Below are positions 32,104 to 41,661 of a DNA stretch of 64,000 nucleotides, piece after piece. This stretch comes from Acidobacteriota bacterium. GTDB taxonomy: Bacteria > Acidobacteriota > Holophagae > Holophagales > Holophagaceae. Location of the stretch: assembly GCA_016213735.1 (NCBI GenBank), contig JACQZU010000003.1:124001-188000 (forward strand). Reading direction: 5' to 3'. Positions within the stretch are counted from its first letter, which is position 1; each line of letters opens with the position of its first letter. A program made the position numbers and the translations under genes. The notes beneath the pieces were generated by a model. It made no database searches, was not told where the DNA came from, and was given only the letters and a program-made list of their open reading frames with translations.

Positions 32104-33120
32104 CTACCTGAGATGCTTCTCGAGGAAGGCGTACATCTCCTTGCGCGCCTTCCTGGCGAAGCTGGTGTCGATGCGGTCGAAGCTGTGGCCCCCTGGGGCA
32201 TCGGTGTAGATCTTCGACTGGAAGGTCTTGCCCGCGGCCTTGAGGTGGGTGATGAGCTCCTCCACTTCCACCACGTTGACGTCCCGGTCGTTGGTGTTTC
32301 CCGTCACCATCAGGGGCACCTTCAGTTTGTGGACCTGCCAGATGGGGCTGCGCCGGCGGTACTCGTCCACGGCCTCCACCGGCGGCTTGCCGATGTGGTA
32401 GGGGGCGGCGAATTCCCGGGCATAGCTCGGCTCGTGGTAGCCCAGCCGGGTGAGCAGATCGGACACGGGGACGCCGGCGTACACACAGGCGAACTTGTCG
32501 GGATGGTCGAAGGCCGCCAGGAGGGCGATCAGGCCGCCGTGGCTCCATCCGGTGATGGCGACCCGCCTGGGGTCCACGGGCAGTTCTTCCACGGCCCATT
32601 CCCGGCCGGCCAACAGGTCTCCCACCTCCAGTCCCCCGTAGTCGATGGCCTCGACCATGTCCCTCCCATAGCCGGTGGAGCCCCGGTATTCCGGGGCCAG
32701 GACGATGTAGCCACGCTCGACCATTTCCCGGACCAGGTGGATGTGGTAGGTCCCGAAATCCCCGTGGACTCCACCGTGGGGGAGGATGACCGCCGGGTGT
32801 TTGCGTCCGCGGTCCAGGCCTTTGGGCATGAACACGTACTGGTAGATCCGAAGCGGATGGCGCTCGTTCTTGATGCCATAGCGCTCCTTGCCCTTCGGGT
32901 TGGGGGGGCCGGTGAGGATCACCTTGTCCACCGTCGCGATGTCCGAGAGCCGCTGGAACCACAGGTTGTCGTCGGCCAGCTTGCGCACCTGGTCCAACTG
33001 GAATTCCAGCCTCTCGAGCCTGGATTCCAAGGCCTTGATGCGGTCCGATTCGGCTGGGGCCCCCTGAGCCACCAGGAGCAGCGGAGTGGACAGGAGAACG
33101 AGGACCTGAAGCGGGCGCAT
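32104..33120 (-). CDS. Secreted prolyl-oligopeptidase-family (S9-like) hydrolase
   Basis: 338 aa from ATG 33120, preceded by GGAGGGTTTC. Signal peptide (LQVLVLLSTPLLLVAQG), then a coiled segment (SDRIKALESRLERLEFQLDQ). The catalytic domain has VILPHGGVHGDFGTYH, LAPEYRGSTGYGRDM, nucleophile ITGWSHGGLIAL, VTGNTNDRDVNV (acid) and APGGHSFDRID (His), the full S9 triad. The N-terminal beta-propeller of true prolyl oligopeptidases is absent. Converges with the response regulator nine bases away. Confidence 0.88.
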   Translation of the reverse strand: MRPLQVLVLLSTPLLLVAQGAPAESDRIKALESRLERLEFQLDQVRKLADDNLWFQRLSDIATVDKVILTGPPNPKGKERYGIKNERHPLRIYQYVFMPKGLDRGRKHPAVILPHGGVHGDFGTYHIHLVREMVERGYIVLAPEYRGSTGYGRDMVEAIDYGGLEVGDLLAGREWAVEELPVDPRRVAITGWSHGGLIALLAAFDHPDKFACVYAGVPVSDLLTRLGYHEPSYAREFAAPYHIGKPPVEAVDEYRRRSPIWQVHKLKVPLMVTGNTNDRDVNVVEVEELITHLKAAGKTFQSKIYTDAPGGHSFDRIDTSFARKARKEMYAFLEKHLR

Positions 33121-33218
33121 GAAACCCTCCAGTTGCCTATTGTTGCGAGGCATCCTCCAGCCTACGCTCGTGGGACACGGCCGGCAGCCCCAAGCTCCCG
33201 CCGGCCCTGGAGTCCCCC

Positions 33219-34283
33219 GTGCGCCTCGCCGCCCTCCTGGTCGCCGCATTCTGCGCCATCGCCCCGGCCCAGGAGGAACTCCGGCCGGTGGAGCGGGACA
33301 TCGTCCTCAAGGACTTCCCCTTCCGCTCCGGAGAACGCCTTCCGGAACTGCGCCTCCACGTCCGCACCTTCGGGACCCTGCGGAGGGGGCCGGACGGCCG
33401 GGCGGCCAACGCGGTCCTGATCCTTCACGGCACCACCGGCAGCGGGGCCCAGTTCCTGAGGCCCGGCTTCGCCGGCGAACTGTTCGGCCCGGGCCAGCTC
33501 CTGGATGCGGACCGCTACTTCATCGTCCTGCCCGACGGCATCGGCCACGGGAGGTCCAGCAAGCCCAGCGACGGGCTCCGGGCCCGCTTCCCCCGCTACG
33601 GGTACCTCGACATGGTGGAGGCCCAGCGGAGGCTGTTGCTGGAGGGATTCGGCGTGGACCGCTTGCGCCTGGTCCTGGGCACCTCCATGGGGGGGATGCA
33701 CACCTGGCTCTGGGGCCAGCTCCACCCGGACAAGGTGCAGGCCCTCATGCCCCTGGCCAGCCTTCCGGTCCAGGTCGCCGGGCGGAACAGGGGCTGGCGG
33801 CAGGCCCTCAGCGACGCGATCCGAAACGACCCGGCCTGGGAAGGGGGGGACTACCGTGTTCAGCCGCCCTCCCTCCGGACCGCGGGGGCCTTCCTCTGGT
33901 TCATGAGCAACAATCCCGTCCTGCGGCAGCAGGAGACCCCCACGGGCGCAGCCACCGCCGCGGCCTTCGAGGCCTTCGTCGGCGCCTACGAGAAACGGGA
34001 GGACGCCAACGACGTGCTCTATGCCGTGGAGGCTTCCCGGGACTACGATCCGGGCCCGGGCCTGGGACGGATCCAGGCGCCCCTGGTGGCGGTCAACAGC
34101 GCCGACGATCTCATCAATCCCCCGGAGCTGGGGATCCTGGAGCGCGAAATCCGTCGCGTACCGAGGGGGAAGGCGGTGGTCCTCCCCTTGGGCCCGCGAA
34201 CCCGGGGTCATGGCAGCCACACGGTGGCGGCCCTCTGGAAGGAGCACCTCGCCGCCCTCCTCGAGGCCTCGGGGTCCAGGTAG
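33219..34283 (+). CDS. Secreted alpha/beta hydrolase of the homoserine-acetyltransferase fold
   Basis: 354 aa, GTG start with signal peptide (RLAALLVAAFCAIAPAQ). The fold matches MetX-like hydrolases: NAVLILHGTTGSGAQFL, YFIVLPDGIGHGRSSKPSD, nucleophile LVLGTSMGGMHTWLWG, acid PLVAVNSADDLINPPEL and histidine GHGSHTVAAL. Secreted members are unlikely to make methionine precursors and are probably esterases. It is divergent from the S9-like hydrolase at 32104 across about 100 bp. Confidence 0.85.
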   Translation: MRLAALLVAAFCAIAPAQEELRPVERDIVLKDFPFRSGERLPELRLHVRTFGTLRRGPDGRAANAVLILHGTTGSGAQFLRPGFAGELFGPGQLLDADRYFIVLPDGIGHGRSSKPSDGLRARFPRYGYLDMVEAQRRLLLEGFGVDRLRLVLGTSMGGMHTWLWGQLHPDKVQALMPLASLPVQVAGRNRGWRQALSDAIRNDPAWEGGDYRVQPPSLRTAGAFLWFMSNNPVLRQQETPTGAATAAAFEAFVGAYEKREDANDVLYAVEASRDYDPGPGLGRIQAPLVAVNSADDLINPPELGILEREIRRVPRGKAVVLPLGPRTRGHGSHTVAALWKEHLAALLEASGSR

Positions 34284-34293
34284 GGCGGGAGAC

Positions 34294-35148
34294 CTATTTC
34301 AGGTGCTGGCGCAGGAAGGCCAGGGTGCGGCCCCAGGCCAGTTCTGCGGCGGCCTTGTCGTAGCGGGCCGCGTTGGTGTCGTTGTTGAAGGCGTGGTTCA
34401 CGCCCGGGTAGTGGTGCAATTCGTACGTCTTCCCGGCGCCCTTGAGGGCGGCCTCGTAGGCGGGGATCCCGGCGTTGATGCGCTCGTCCAGCCCCGCATG
34501 GTGCAGCAGCAGGGGCGCCTTGATGGCGGCGACCCCCTCGGGCCTGGCCTGCATCCCGTAGTAGGCCACGCCGGCCCCCAGGTCGGGGTCGGCGACGGCC
34601 AGGTTGTTCACGGCGCCCCCGCCCCAGCAGAAGCCCACGGCCCCCGCCTTGCCGTTGCCCTCGGGATGCCTTCGGAGGAAGGCCAGGGCGGCGCGCCCCC
34701 ACGCCAGCACCTCCTCGGGCTTCAAGGCGCCGATGCCCTTGCGGGCCTCGTCCTCGTCCCTGGGGGTGCCGCCCCGGGGGGAGAGGTAGTCCAAACCCAG
34801 GGCCAGGAAACCCTCCAGACCCAGGCGCCGGGTCACATCCTGGATGTGGGGGTTGAGGCCCCGGTTCTCGTGGATCACGAGCACCCCCGGCAGGCCCTTG
34901 GCCTTGGGGGGCCGGGCCAGGTAGCCCTTCAGCTTTTCAACCCCCGGGATATCGGGGGTGGTGGTCACCAGGCGGGGATCGCCCTCAGGGACGGCGGGAG
35001 CCAGCGCGTAGTCGTTCTGGAGGATGGGGAGCAGGGCCTGGGCCGCGGCCAGGCTGCCCGCCATCCCGGCCAGCTTCTCCATGAAGTCCCGGCGGGACAT
35101 GCCCCCGTGGGTGAAGGTGTCGTAGAGCTGGAGGATGCGGGGGTTCAT
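34294..35148 (-). CDS. Dienelactone-hydrolase-family protein with Tat-like leader
   Basis: 284 aa. An internal MSRRDFMEKLAGMAGSLAAA near residue 17 resembles a twin-arginine leader (SRRDFM). Dienelactone hydrolase features are GVLVIHENRGLNPHIQDV, GLDYLSPRGGTP, nucleophile GAVGFCWGGGAVN (cysteine, as in the family), acid HHAGLDERINAG and late HYPGVNHAFNND (His). It hydrolyses lactones or esters, probably in the periplasm. Tail-to-tail with the hydrolase at 33219, 10 bp apart. Confidence 0.87.
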   Translation of the reverse strand: MNPRILQLYDTFTHGGMSRRDFMEKLAGMAGSLAAAQALLPILQNDYALAPAVPEGDPRLVTTTPDIPGVEKLKGYLARPPKAKGLPGVLVIHENRGLNPHIQDVTRRLGLEGFLALGLDYLSPRGGTPRDEDEARKGIGALKPEEVLAWGRAALAFLRRHPEGNGKAGAVGFCWGGGAVNNLAVADPDLGAGVAYYGMQARPEGVAAIKAPLLLHHAGLDERINAGIPAYEAALKGAGKTYELHHYPGVNHAFNNDTNAARYDKAAAELAWGRTLAFLRQHLK

Positions 35149-35212
35149 GGGTGGCTCCCGGGCGGAGATGCCCGGGCAGGAGGATACCCCTTTCCGACCT
35201 GGAAGACCCCCT

Positions 35213-36919
35213 CTAAGCCTTCGCTTCGATCTTGCTCCAGGAATCCTTGAGGCCCGCCGTGCGGTTGAAGATCAGGACGCCCGGTTTGGCCTCGAGGTCC
35301 ACGGCGAAGTAGCCGGTGCGCTCGAACTGGTAACGCTCCCCGGCTTGGGCCTCGGCCAGGCTGGGCTCGACCCGGGCCCGCACCACCTCCAGGCTCGAAG
35401 GGTTCACGCCCTGGTGCCAATCCTGGCCTTCGGGGACATCCATGGGATCCTCGGCGAGGAAGAGGTGGTCGTAGAGGCGCACTTCGGCGTCCAGGGCGTG
35501 GGCCGCGCTGACCCAGTGGATGGTGCCCTTCACCTTCCGGCCGTCGGGAGCATTGCCGCCCTTGGAGGCGGGGTCCCAGGTGCCGCGCAGTTCCACCACC
35601 GCGCCGGAGGCGTCCTTGAGCACCTCGGTGCAGGTGACCAGCGCCGCCCCCCGGAGGCGCACTTCGGCGCCCGGGGCGAGGCGGAACCACTTCTTCGGCG
35701 CTTCCTCCCGGAAGTCGTCCCGGTCGATCCAGAGTTCCCGTGTGAAGGGAACGCGCCGGCTGCCCAGTTCGGGCCTCTCCCCGTGGTTGGCCAGCTCCAC
35801 CTCGAAGGCCTCCGCGTCCGACAGGTTCGTGATCACCAGCTTCAGGGGCCTCAACACCGCCATCCGGCGGGGGGCCCGCGCCTCCAGGTCCTCCCGGATG
35901 CAGTGCTCCAGGAGGGCCACGTCCGCCACCATGTCCCGCTTGGCCACCCCCACCTTTTCGGCGAACGCGCGCAGGCTCTCGGGGGTGTAGCCCCGGCGCC
36001 GCAGGCCGCAGATGGTGGGCATCCGGGGATCGTCCCACCCGGTGACGATCCTTTCCTGCACCAACTGCAGCAGGCGCCGCTTGCTCATCACGGTGTGGGT
36101 GAGGTTGAGGCGGGCGAACTCGTACTGGCGGGGAAGGGGCTTCCGGAAGAACTTCCCCTCGACGTCCTGCTCCAGGAACCAGTCGTAGAGGGGGCGGTGG
36201 TCCTCGAACTCCAGGGTGCAGATGCTGTGGGTGATGCCCTCGATGGCATCGCTGCAGCCGTGGGCATAGTCGTACATGGGGTAGATGCACCACGCGTCCC
36301 CCGTGCGGTGGTGCTCCGCGTGGCGGATGCGGTACATGAGGGGGTCGCGCATGTTCATGTTCGGGTGCTGCATGTCGATCTTCGCCCGCAGCACCCGTTC
36401 GCCGTCCCGGAACTCCCCGGCCTTCATCCGCCGGAACAGGTCCAGGCTCTCGGCGGCGGGCCGCTCGCGCCAGGGGCTCGCGGTACCAGGGGTGTAGAAA
36501 TTCCCCCGGCCCCGCTTGATCTCCTCATCGCTCTGGTCGTCGACATAGGCCTTGCCCGCCCGGATCAGGTGCTCGGCGTAGTCGTAGAGCTGCTGGAAAT
36601 AGTCGCTGGCGTAGAACTCGCCAGCCCAGTCGAAGCCCAGCCAGCGCACGTCCTCCCGGATGGAGTCCACGTACTCCACATCCTCCTTCGTGGGATTCGT
36701 GTCGTCGAAGCGCAAGTTGGTGGCCCCGCCGTACTTCCGGCCCAGGCCGAAATTAAGGCAGATGCTCTTGGCGTGCCCGATGTGCAGGTATCCGTTGGGC
36801 TCCGGGGGGAAGCGGGTGAGCACCCGGCCCTGGTGCCGGCCGGACTGGAGGTCAGCCTCGATGATCTCCTCCAGGAAGTTCAGGCTCTTCGGTTCGGGCG
36901 CGGGCGCAGCTTCGCTCAT
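35213..36919 (-). CDS. glnS: Glutaminyl-tRNA synthetase
   Basis: 568 aa, family-typical length. Class I signatures: [20 protein letters not shown] (HIGH motif, about 36-55) and a KMSKS-type loop [13 protein letters not shown] (about 274-286). [23 protein letters not shown]-like sequence (beginning YDYAHGC) matches the GlnRS/GluRS core. The C-terminal anticodon-binding beta barrels are present ([14 protein letters not shown], then [14 protein letters not shown]). ATG 36919. Charges tRNA-Gln directly, so Gln-tRNA need not depend on GatCAB. Confidence 0.96.
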   Translation of the reverse strand: [568 protein letters not shown]

Positions 36920-36963
36920 CCTCCGATCATACCGGGGCTCCCGGCCGGGGACCGGTGGCCAGG

Positions 36964-39366
36964 CTACATGCGGAAATTCACATTGAACGCCCGCATGGCG
37001 TGTCGAAGGGCCCGGGGGTTGGCGATGGTGTTGTTGATCTGGATTTTATTGAGGTCCTGGTACTCCCCCGGGGCGTTGGTCGCCGGCGGCGAAGTGTCCG
37101 AGGAGCCCAGAGGGAGCCAAAAGCGGCTGCCCGTCAGCCGGCCGTCAATCGGGCCCGGGCCGAAGGTGGAGGACGGCGCCCCGGTGAGGGTGTTGGCGAT
37201 GTCCAGGGGACCCGCCATGAAGGGGAGGTCCGTGAACAAGGGGGTGAAGGATTCCGTGTGGACAAGGTATCCGCCTCCCGGGGCCGCCTGCCAGAGGCGC
37301 AGGTCGAGGAAGGAGGAGCCCAGGCGCGACAGGTAGTTCATGTCCTCGCGCACGATGACCCTGGGCGGCGTGCCAGCGGGTCGGGTGATGGTCGGGGGGG
37401 GCGGAATCGGCGGGGTTTTCAGCGTCGGGTTCGGGTTGAAGGCGGGATTCCACCAGATGGTGTGGAAGCCGTTCCTGGACCAGTCGGAGGAGGAGCCGAT
37501 GGCATCGGCCCGGAAGATGCTGTCCGTGGGCAGGACGGGGGCGGGCCAGGTGAAGGTGCTGATGTGGCCGCCCCCGCCGCCCAGGGGGATCCAGAATCCC
37601 GGGCTGTTGGCGGTGCCCGGCGGGCACAGCTCCGACTGGGTCACGGACATGTCGCTCATCCCGAGGGCCGAGGTGTCCACCGGGATGGTAAGGGGTGTAC
37701 CGGGGGTAGCGGCAATGAAGTCCAGGGCGTCGATGAGCGTGGGCCCCGAGATGGTCACATTGGGTTTGGCCTGCAGGGCAAGGGTGTCGTCCTGGATGCC
37801 GTACCGGCCGACCAGCAAGAGGTTGTAGTTCGTAAAGGCCGCCGTCCTGTGGAGGTCGAACTGGAACGAAATCGAAGAGGTTGTCGCGCCTTTGTTCGTG
37901 ACCAAGGGACGATGGAGTTCGGTCGCGGGGTAGGCTCCCAGGGAGTAGAGCCCTCCCGCAACCACCGGGCTTGCGGTCTCGGTGACACTCGTGGTGGGGT
38001 CCGAACTGTCATCCGTGTAGTCCATGCCCCCCTCCCCGAATCCCTCCTCGATGTCGGGGACGTCGGTGGTGGCGGCCCCGGCGGCCTGGGCGGGCGCCTT
38101 GACCTCCCCCAGGCTGGCGTTGATGACCCGAACCTGGGGTCCCACCCGCGAATCCCCGGCGTAGGACAGCACCAGAGAGAACAGTCCCGCGGGGTCCGTG
38201 ACGGTGAACTGGTAGGCCCCGCCGGTTCCGGAGAGGGGCACCCAGGCGCCGGTCTTCCCGTCGCGCCAGGCGGCGTAGCTGACGTTGGCCTTGGCGGCGT
38301 TTTTCCAGGTCTGGACGGTCACCTGCGTGGCCGGGCGGGTCGCGATGGAAAGACCCAGGGGCGCCGTGGCATCCGGCTGGCCCGGGGCCGAGGCCTTCAC
38401 GGTCAGGGCCAGGGGCGTGGCGCCGGTGGGGGCGGCGTTGGCGCCGACGACCAGCTGGAGGGAGCTGGATCCTCCCGTGGTGGAAGGGGGCGAGAACCCA
38501 GCCTGGACATTCGCGGGGAGACCGGCGACGGACAGGGTGATCGCCCCGCTGAAGCCTCCGACCCGGGTGAGGGTGACGGGAATGGCTTCAGGGAGGTCCG
38601 CCAGGCTGGCCGAGACGGTGGAGCGGCCGAGGGCCAGGGTGAAGCCTGCGGCGGGGGCCACCGTGAGTGAGAAGGTGGCCGAGCGGGTAAGGATGCCGTC
38701 GCTGGCGGTGGCGGTGAGGGTGTAGCTGCCCGGTGGGAGGGCTGCGGGAACGGCCAGGGCCAGGTTCCCGGTCGTGACGCCGACCGCCAGGTTTCCACTG
38801 CCGGCGACCCCCTGGGGGTTGGTGGCGAGGCCCAGGGTGATGGCCGCGCTGTGGCCATGGCTGCGGGTGACCGTGACGGTCGCCGTGCCAGCGCCGCCTG
38901 CCGGGATGGCCGCGGGGTTGGCCACCGTGATGCTGAAATCCGGTCCCGGGGCCACGGTGAGGGAGAAGGTGGCGCTGTGCGAGACCGAGCCGTCGCTGGC
39001 GGTGGCGGTGAGGGTGGTGGCGCCGACCTGGGCGGTGATGGGAACGACGAGGGTGAGGGTGCCGGAGGCCGCGCCGGCAGCGACGCTGCCGTTGCCGGTG
39101 ATGCCGGACGCATTCGTGCCCAGGCTGAGGGCGAGGCCGGCGCTGTGGCCATTGCTCCGCGTGACGGCGACGGTGGCGGAGCCCGAACTCCCTGCCTGGA
39201 CGCTGGCGGGTGGCGTCAGGCTGAGGCTGAAGTCCGGAGCCGGGGGCGGAGGCGACGAGGCCCCGCCGCCGCCGCCGCCCCCGCAGGCAGAGCATAGAAG
39301 GCTCATGGCCAGGACCAGGGACCCCGCCCTTGAAGTGGGTCCGAAGGATCGAAGTCCACGGAACAT
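36964..39366 (-). CDS. Large lipoprotein with tandem Ig-like repeats
   Basis: 800 aa from ATG 39366 (ribosome binding site GGAGGGG); the longer frame is not needed. Lipoprotein signal LAMSLLCSACGGGGGGG. About residues 45-135, 136-226 and 227-320 form three similar beta-rich domains (SLTPPASVQAGSSGSATVAV, TVANPAAIPAGGAGTATVTV, TLALGRSTVSASLADLPEAI), the first two nearly alike. The second half has no recognised domain; it ends with an extended aromatic region (DLRLWQAAPGGGYLVHTES, GSRFWLPLGSSD). It is probably a cell-surface or outer-membrane-anchored protein; ligand unknown. Confidence 0.72.
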   Translation of the reverse strand: MFRGLRSFGPTSRAGSLVLAMSLLCSACGGGGGGGASSPPPPAPDFSLSLTPPASVQAGSSGSATVAVTRSNGHSAGLALSLGTNASGITGNGSVAAGAASGTLTLVVPITAQVGATTLTATASDGSVSHSATFSLTVAPGPDFSITVANPAAIPAGGAGTATVTVTRSHGHSAAITLGLATNPQGVAGSGNLAVGVTTGNLALAVPAALPPGSYTLTATASDGILTRSATFSLTVAPAAGFTLALGRSTVSASLADLPEAIPVTLTRVGGFSGAITLSVAGLPANVQAGFSPPSTTGGSSSLQLVVGANAAPTGATPLALTVKASAPGQPDATAPLGLSIATRPATQVTVQTWKNAAKANVSYAAWRDGKTGAWVPLSGTGGAYQFTVTDPAGLFSLVLSYAGDSRVGPQVRVINASLGEVKAPAQAAGAATTDVPDIEEGFGEGGMDYTDDSSDPTTSVTETASPVVAGGLYSLGAYPATELHRPLVTNKGATTSSISFQFDLHRTAAFTNYNLLLVGRYGIQDDTLALQAKPNVTISGPTLIDALDFIAATPGTPLTIPVDTSALGMSDMSVTQSELCPPGTANSPGFWIPLGGGGGHISTFTWPAPVLPTDSIFRADAIGSSSDWSRNGFHTIWWNPAFNPNPTLKTPPIPPPPTITRPAGTPPRVIVREDMNYLSRLGSSFLDLRLWQAAPGGGYLVHTESFTPLFTDLPFMAGPLDIANTLTGAPSSTFGPGPIDGRLTGSRFWLPLGSSDTSPPATNAPGEYQDLNKIQINNTIANPRALRHAMRAFNVNFRM

Positions 39367-39489
39367 GACACCCCTCCTGGATGGGTTGGAGCAGGCACGC
39401 GAAAAGCCGGTGGGGGAATTGGATGGAACTATCACTCCCCTCGTCCTCCCGGGCAAGGGGGTTCTCGTAGGGTTTTCCGGCGGGGTCCC

Positions 39490-40236
39490 CTAGGGTCCCG
39501 CGGCCTGGAGGAAGGCCCGGAACAGGGCCCGGGCGGCGGCGCCGGCGGCGTCCTCCCGCCGCACGAGGTTCTCCGGGTGCCACTGGACCCCCAGAACCCA
39601 CCGCTTCGGATCCACGGCTTCCACGGCCTCCACGAGGGGGCCTTCGGCCGCCACAGTCCCAGGATCCCACGCGCAAGCCCGGAGGCTGGGGGCCACGCGG
39701 CGCACCGCCTGGTGGTGCCGGGTGTTGACGGGAAGGGGCCCCGGCCCCACGAAGGCGGATAGACGGCTCCCCGGGCCCACCTCCACCGGGTGCAGGGCGC
39801 CAGGATTGCCGGAGGTTCCGTGCTGGTGCCGATCCCCGGGGCAGGAGAAATGGGAGGGGATGTCCTGGACCAGGCTGCCGCCCAGGGCCACATTCAGGAC
39901 TTGCTCCCCCCTGCAGATGCCGAAGATGGGGATGCCCTGGTCCCAGGCCGCACGGACGAGGGGGATCTCCAGGCCGTCCCGGGCCTCGTCCACCTCGGCG
40001 GCGGGATGCAGGGGCTCCGCCGGGTCCCAGTGCCGGGGGTGGATGTCCAGGCCCCCGGTGAGGAGGAGTCCCGCGCAGCGGTCCAGGGCCGCGGGGGAGG
40101 GCCGGGGGGGGTCCTCGGGTCCCAGGAGCCTGGTTTCCCCGGCCCAACCCGCCGCCTTCAAGGCCTCGGCGTAGTCGGCCAAGGCCCTGTCCCGGTTCCG
40201 GCAACTGATGAGGATGGCCCCCACACCCGCCTCCAC
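39490..40236 (-). CDS. Class I glutamine amidotransferase-like hydrolase (PuuD, C26 family)
   Basis: 248 aa. Triad residues are visible: the nucleophile in IFGICRGEQVLNVALGG (Cys, about 109), and VLGVQWHPENLVRREDAAG (His/Glu, about 219-221). Also present are GLLLTGGLDIHPRHWD and TRHHQAVRRVAP, typical of gamma-glutamyl-gamma-aminobutyrate hydrolases. It cleaves gamma-glutamyl amides such as those of the putrescine pathway; the true substrate is unknown as no puu genes are adjacent. Divergent from ssb. Confidence 0.86.
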   Translation of the reverse strand: MEAGVGAILISCRNRDRALADYAEALKAAGWAGETRLLGPEDPPRPSPAALDRCAGLLLTGGLDIHPRHWDPAEPLHPAAEVDEARDGLEIPLVRAAWDQGIPIFGICRGEQVLNVALGGSLVQDIPSHFSCPGDRHQHGTSGNPGALHPVEVGPGSRLSAFVGPGPLPVNTRHHQAVRRVAPSLRACAWDPGTVAAEGPLVEAVEAVDPKRWVLGVQWHPENLVRREDAAGAAARALFRAFLQAAGP

Positions 40237-40315
40237 AGGGGTATGATCGTCACCCTACCACCGGCCCGGAAGCCCGGGCCATGAACGGCGGAGGGCTCCG
40301 CCGAAGGAGGACGGG

Positions 40316-40768
40316 ATGTCCGGATCGTTGAACAAGGTGATGCTCATCGGGAACCTGGGTCGGGACCCGGAGTTGAAGGTGACGGCCCAGGGGACCCCCG
40401 TGGCGCGCTTCTCCCTGGCCACCACGGAGACCTGGCGGAATGCCCAGGGGGAGAAGCAGTCCAAGACGGAATGGCACAACGTGGTCATCTGGGGGAAGCA
40501 GGCCGAGACCGCCGAGAAATTCCTCCGGAAGGGCAAGCAGATCATGGTCGAAGGCAAGATCCAATACCGGGAGTACACGGACCAGGCCGGGGTCAAGAAG
40601 ACCGCCTGCGACATCCGCTGCGAGAATTTCGTCATGCTGGGCCGGGCCGACGAGGGCGCCCCCCGGGAGGGAGGCTACAGCTCCCCCCGAAGCCATGCTC
40701 CCGAAAGCTTCGAGGACCACGCGCCCCCTCCGGCGGCCGCCAACTACGACGACGACATCCCCTTTTGA
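40316..40768 (+). CDS. ssb: Single-stranded DNA-binding protein
   Basis: 150 aa, ATG after AGGAGGACGGG. OB fold about 1-108: SLNKVMLIGNLGRDPELKVT, VARFSLATTETWRNAQGEKQ, KTEWHNVVIWGKQAE, KGKQIMVEGKIQYREY. A short flexible linker leads to the acidic tip YDDDIPF, the conserved contact for replication and repair partners. Binds ssDNA as a tetramer. Stands upstream of the signalling operon but a 119-bp gap separates it from the PilZ gene. Confidence 0.95.
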   Translation: MSGSLNKVMLIGNLGRDPELKVTAQGTPVARFSLATTETWRNAQGEKQSKTEWHNVVIWGKQAETAEKFLRKGKQIMVEGKIQYREYTDQAGVKKTACDIRCENFVMLGRADEGAPREGGYSSPRSHAPESFEDHAPPPAAANYDDDIPF

Positions 40769-40887
40769 GATCCCCACCCAGGGCAGGGTGAGGATTCGAT
40801 AGGAAAAAACTTTTTCAAGGCGAGGCCGGGTCGCACAAATTCAACTTGGCCGGGGGAGCCTCCGATGGAGGACCCGTAGGATCCCCC

Positions 40888-41283
40888 ATGTCCGCCGAGC
40901 GCCGCCAATTCCGCCGGATACCCCTGGAAGCCAAGGTGGGCTTCCAGGAGATCACCTTCTCCAAGGAACCCCAAACGGGCTCGAGCGTTTACCGGGACGT
41001 CTCCGGGGGTGGCCTTCTCCTGAATTCCCCCAACCCCGCGGCCCTCGGGACCCTCCTGAAGCTGGAAGTTCGGCTGCCGGGCTGGGGAAGGCACCAGAGC
41101 GCCTTCGGACCGTCCGCCGAGCGCGACCTCAAGCCCCTCGTGGCGGTGGGCGAGGTGGTGCGGCTGGAGGCCCTCGAGGATGGAAACTTCGAACTCGGCG
41201 TGAAATTCCTGAATGTCTACCCGGACGACCTGGAGGCGCTGCTCAGGTTCATCGAGGCAGCCGGACCCGTGGAACACCGTTAG
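40888..41283 (+). CDS. PilZ-domain protein
   Basis: 131 aa from ATG 40888. The N-terminal RRQFRRIPL is the arginine switch (RxxxR) and DVSGGGLLLNSP matches the (D/N)xSxxG c-di-GMP-binding motif; the rest is a small beta barrel. It should bind c-di-GMP and, as first gene before cheY, could connect second-messenger level to the chemotaxis-like operon. A weak palindrome CCTCCGATGGAGG (40860-40872) sits before the start. Confidence 0.85.
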   Translation: MSAERRQFRRIPLEAKVGFQEITFSKEPQTGSSVYRDVSGGGLLLNSPNPAALGTLLKLEVRLPGWGRHQSAFGPSAERDLKPLVAVGEVVRLEALEDGNFELGVKFLNVYPDDLEALLRFIEAAGPVEHR

Positions 41284-41295
41284 AAGGAGGCCCCC

Positions 41296-41652
41296 TTGAA
41301 GATCCTCATCGTGGACGACAGCTCGACGATGCGCCGCATCATCATCAACACCCTGACCCGGATCGGCTACGGGGAGGTGGTGGAGGCCGAGCACGGGAAG
41401 GCGGGGCTCGAAAAACTGGGGCAGGGCGGGGTGGAGATGATCATCACCGACTGGAACATGCCCGAGATGGACGGGCTCGAGTTCGTGAACGCCGTCCGGG
41501 CACAGAACCCATCCATCCCGATCCTCATGGTCACCACCAACGCCGCGAAGGAGGACATCGTCGCCGCCCTGCAGGCGGGGGTGAACAACTACGTGGTGAA
41601 ACCCTTCACGCCCGAAACGCTGAAGGAAAAGATCGAATCCCTCCTGGGATAG
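41296..41652 (+). CDS. cheY: CheY-type single-domain response regulator
   Basis: 118 aa, TTG start at 41296, supported by AAGGAGG five bases before it and by the canonical start KILIVDDSSTMRRII. Residues D7/D8, D52 (ITDWNMPEMDG), T/S pocket TTNAAK and K106 (VVKPFT) are in place. The single receiver shuttles phosphate from CheA to the motor or to the CheZ-like proteins encoded downstream. First of a run with 4-12-base gaps or 4-base overlaps through 46883. Confidence 0.94.
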   Translation: MKILIVDDSSTMRRIIINTLTRIGYGEVVEAEHGKAGLEKLGQGGVEMIITDWNMPEMDGLEFVNAVRAQNPSIPILMVTTNAAKEDIVAALQAGVNNYVVKPFTPETLKEKIESLLG

Positions 41653-41661
41653 GGGTGACCC

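Noticed and set aside
40769-40887. Sigma-28 or sigma-54 promoter before the PilZ-cheY operon
   Set aside because: No pair of boxes with correct spacing could be found; only a weak palindrome is present.
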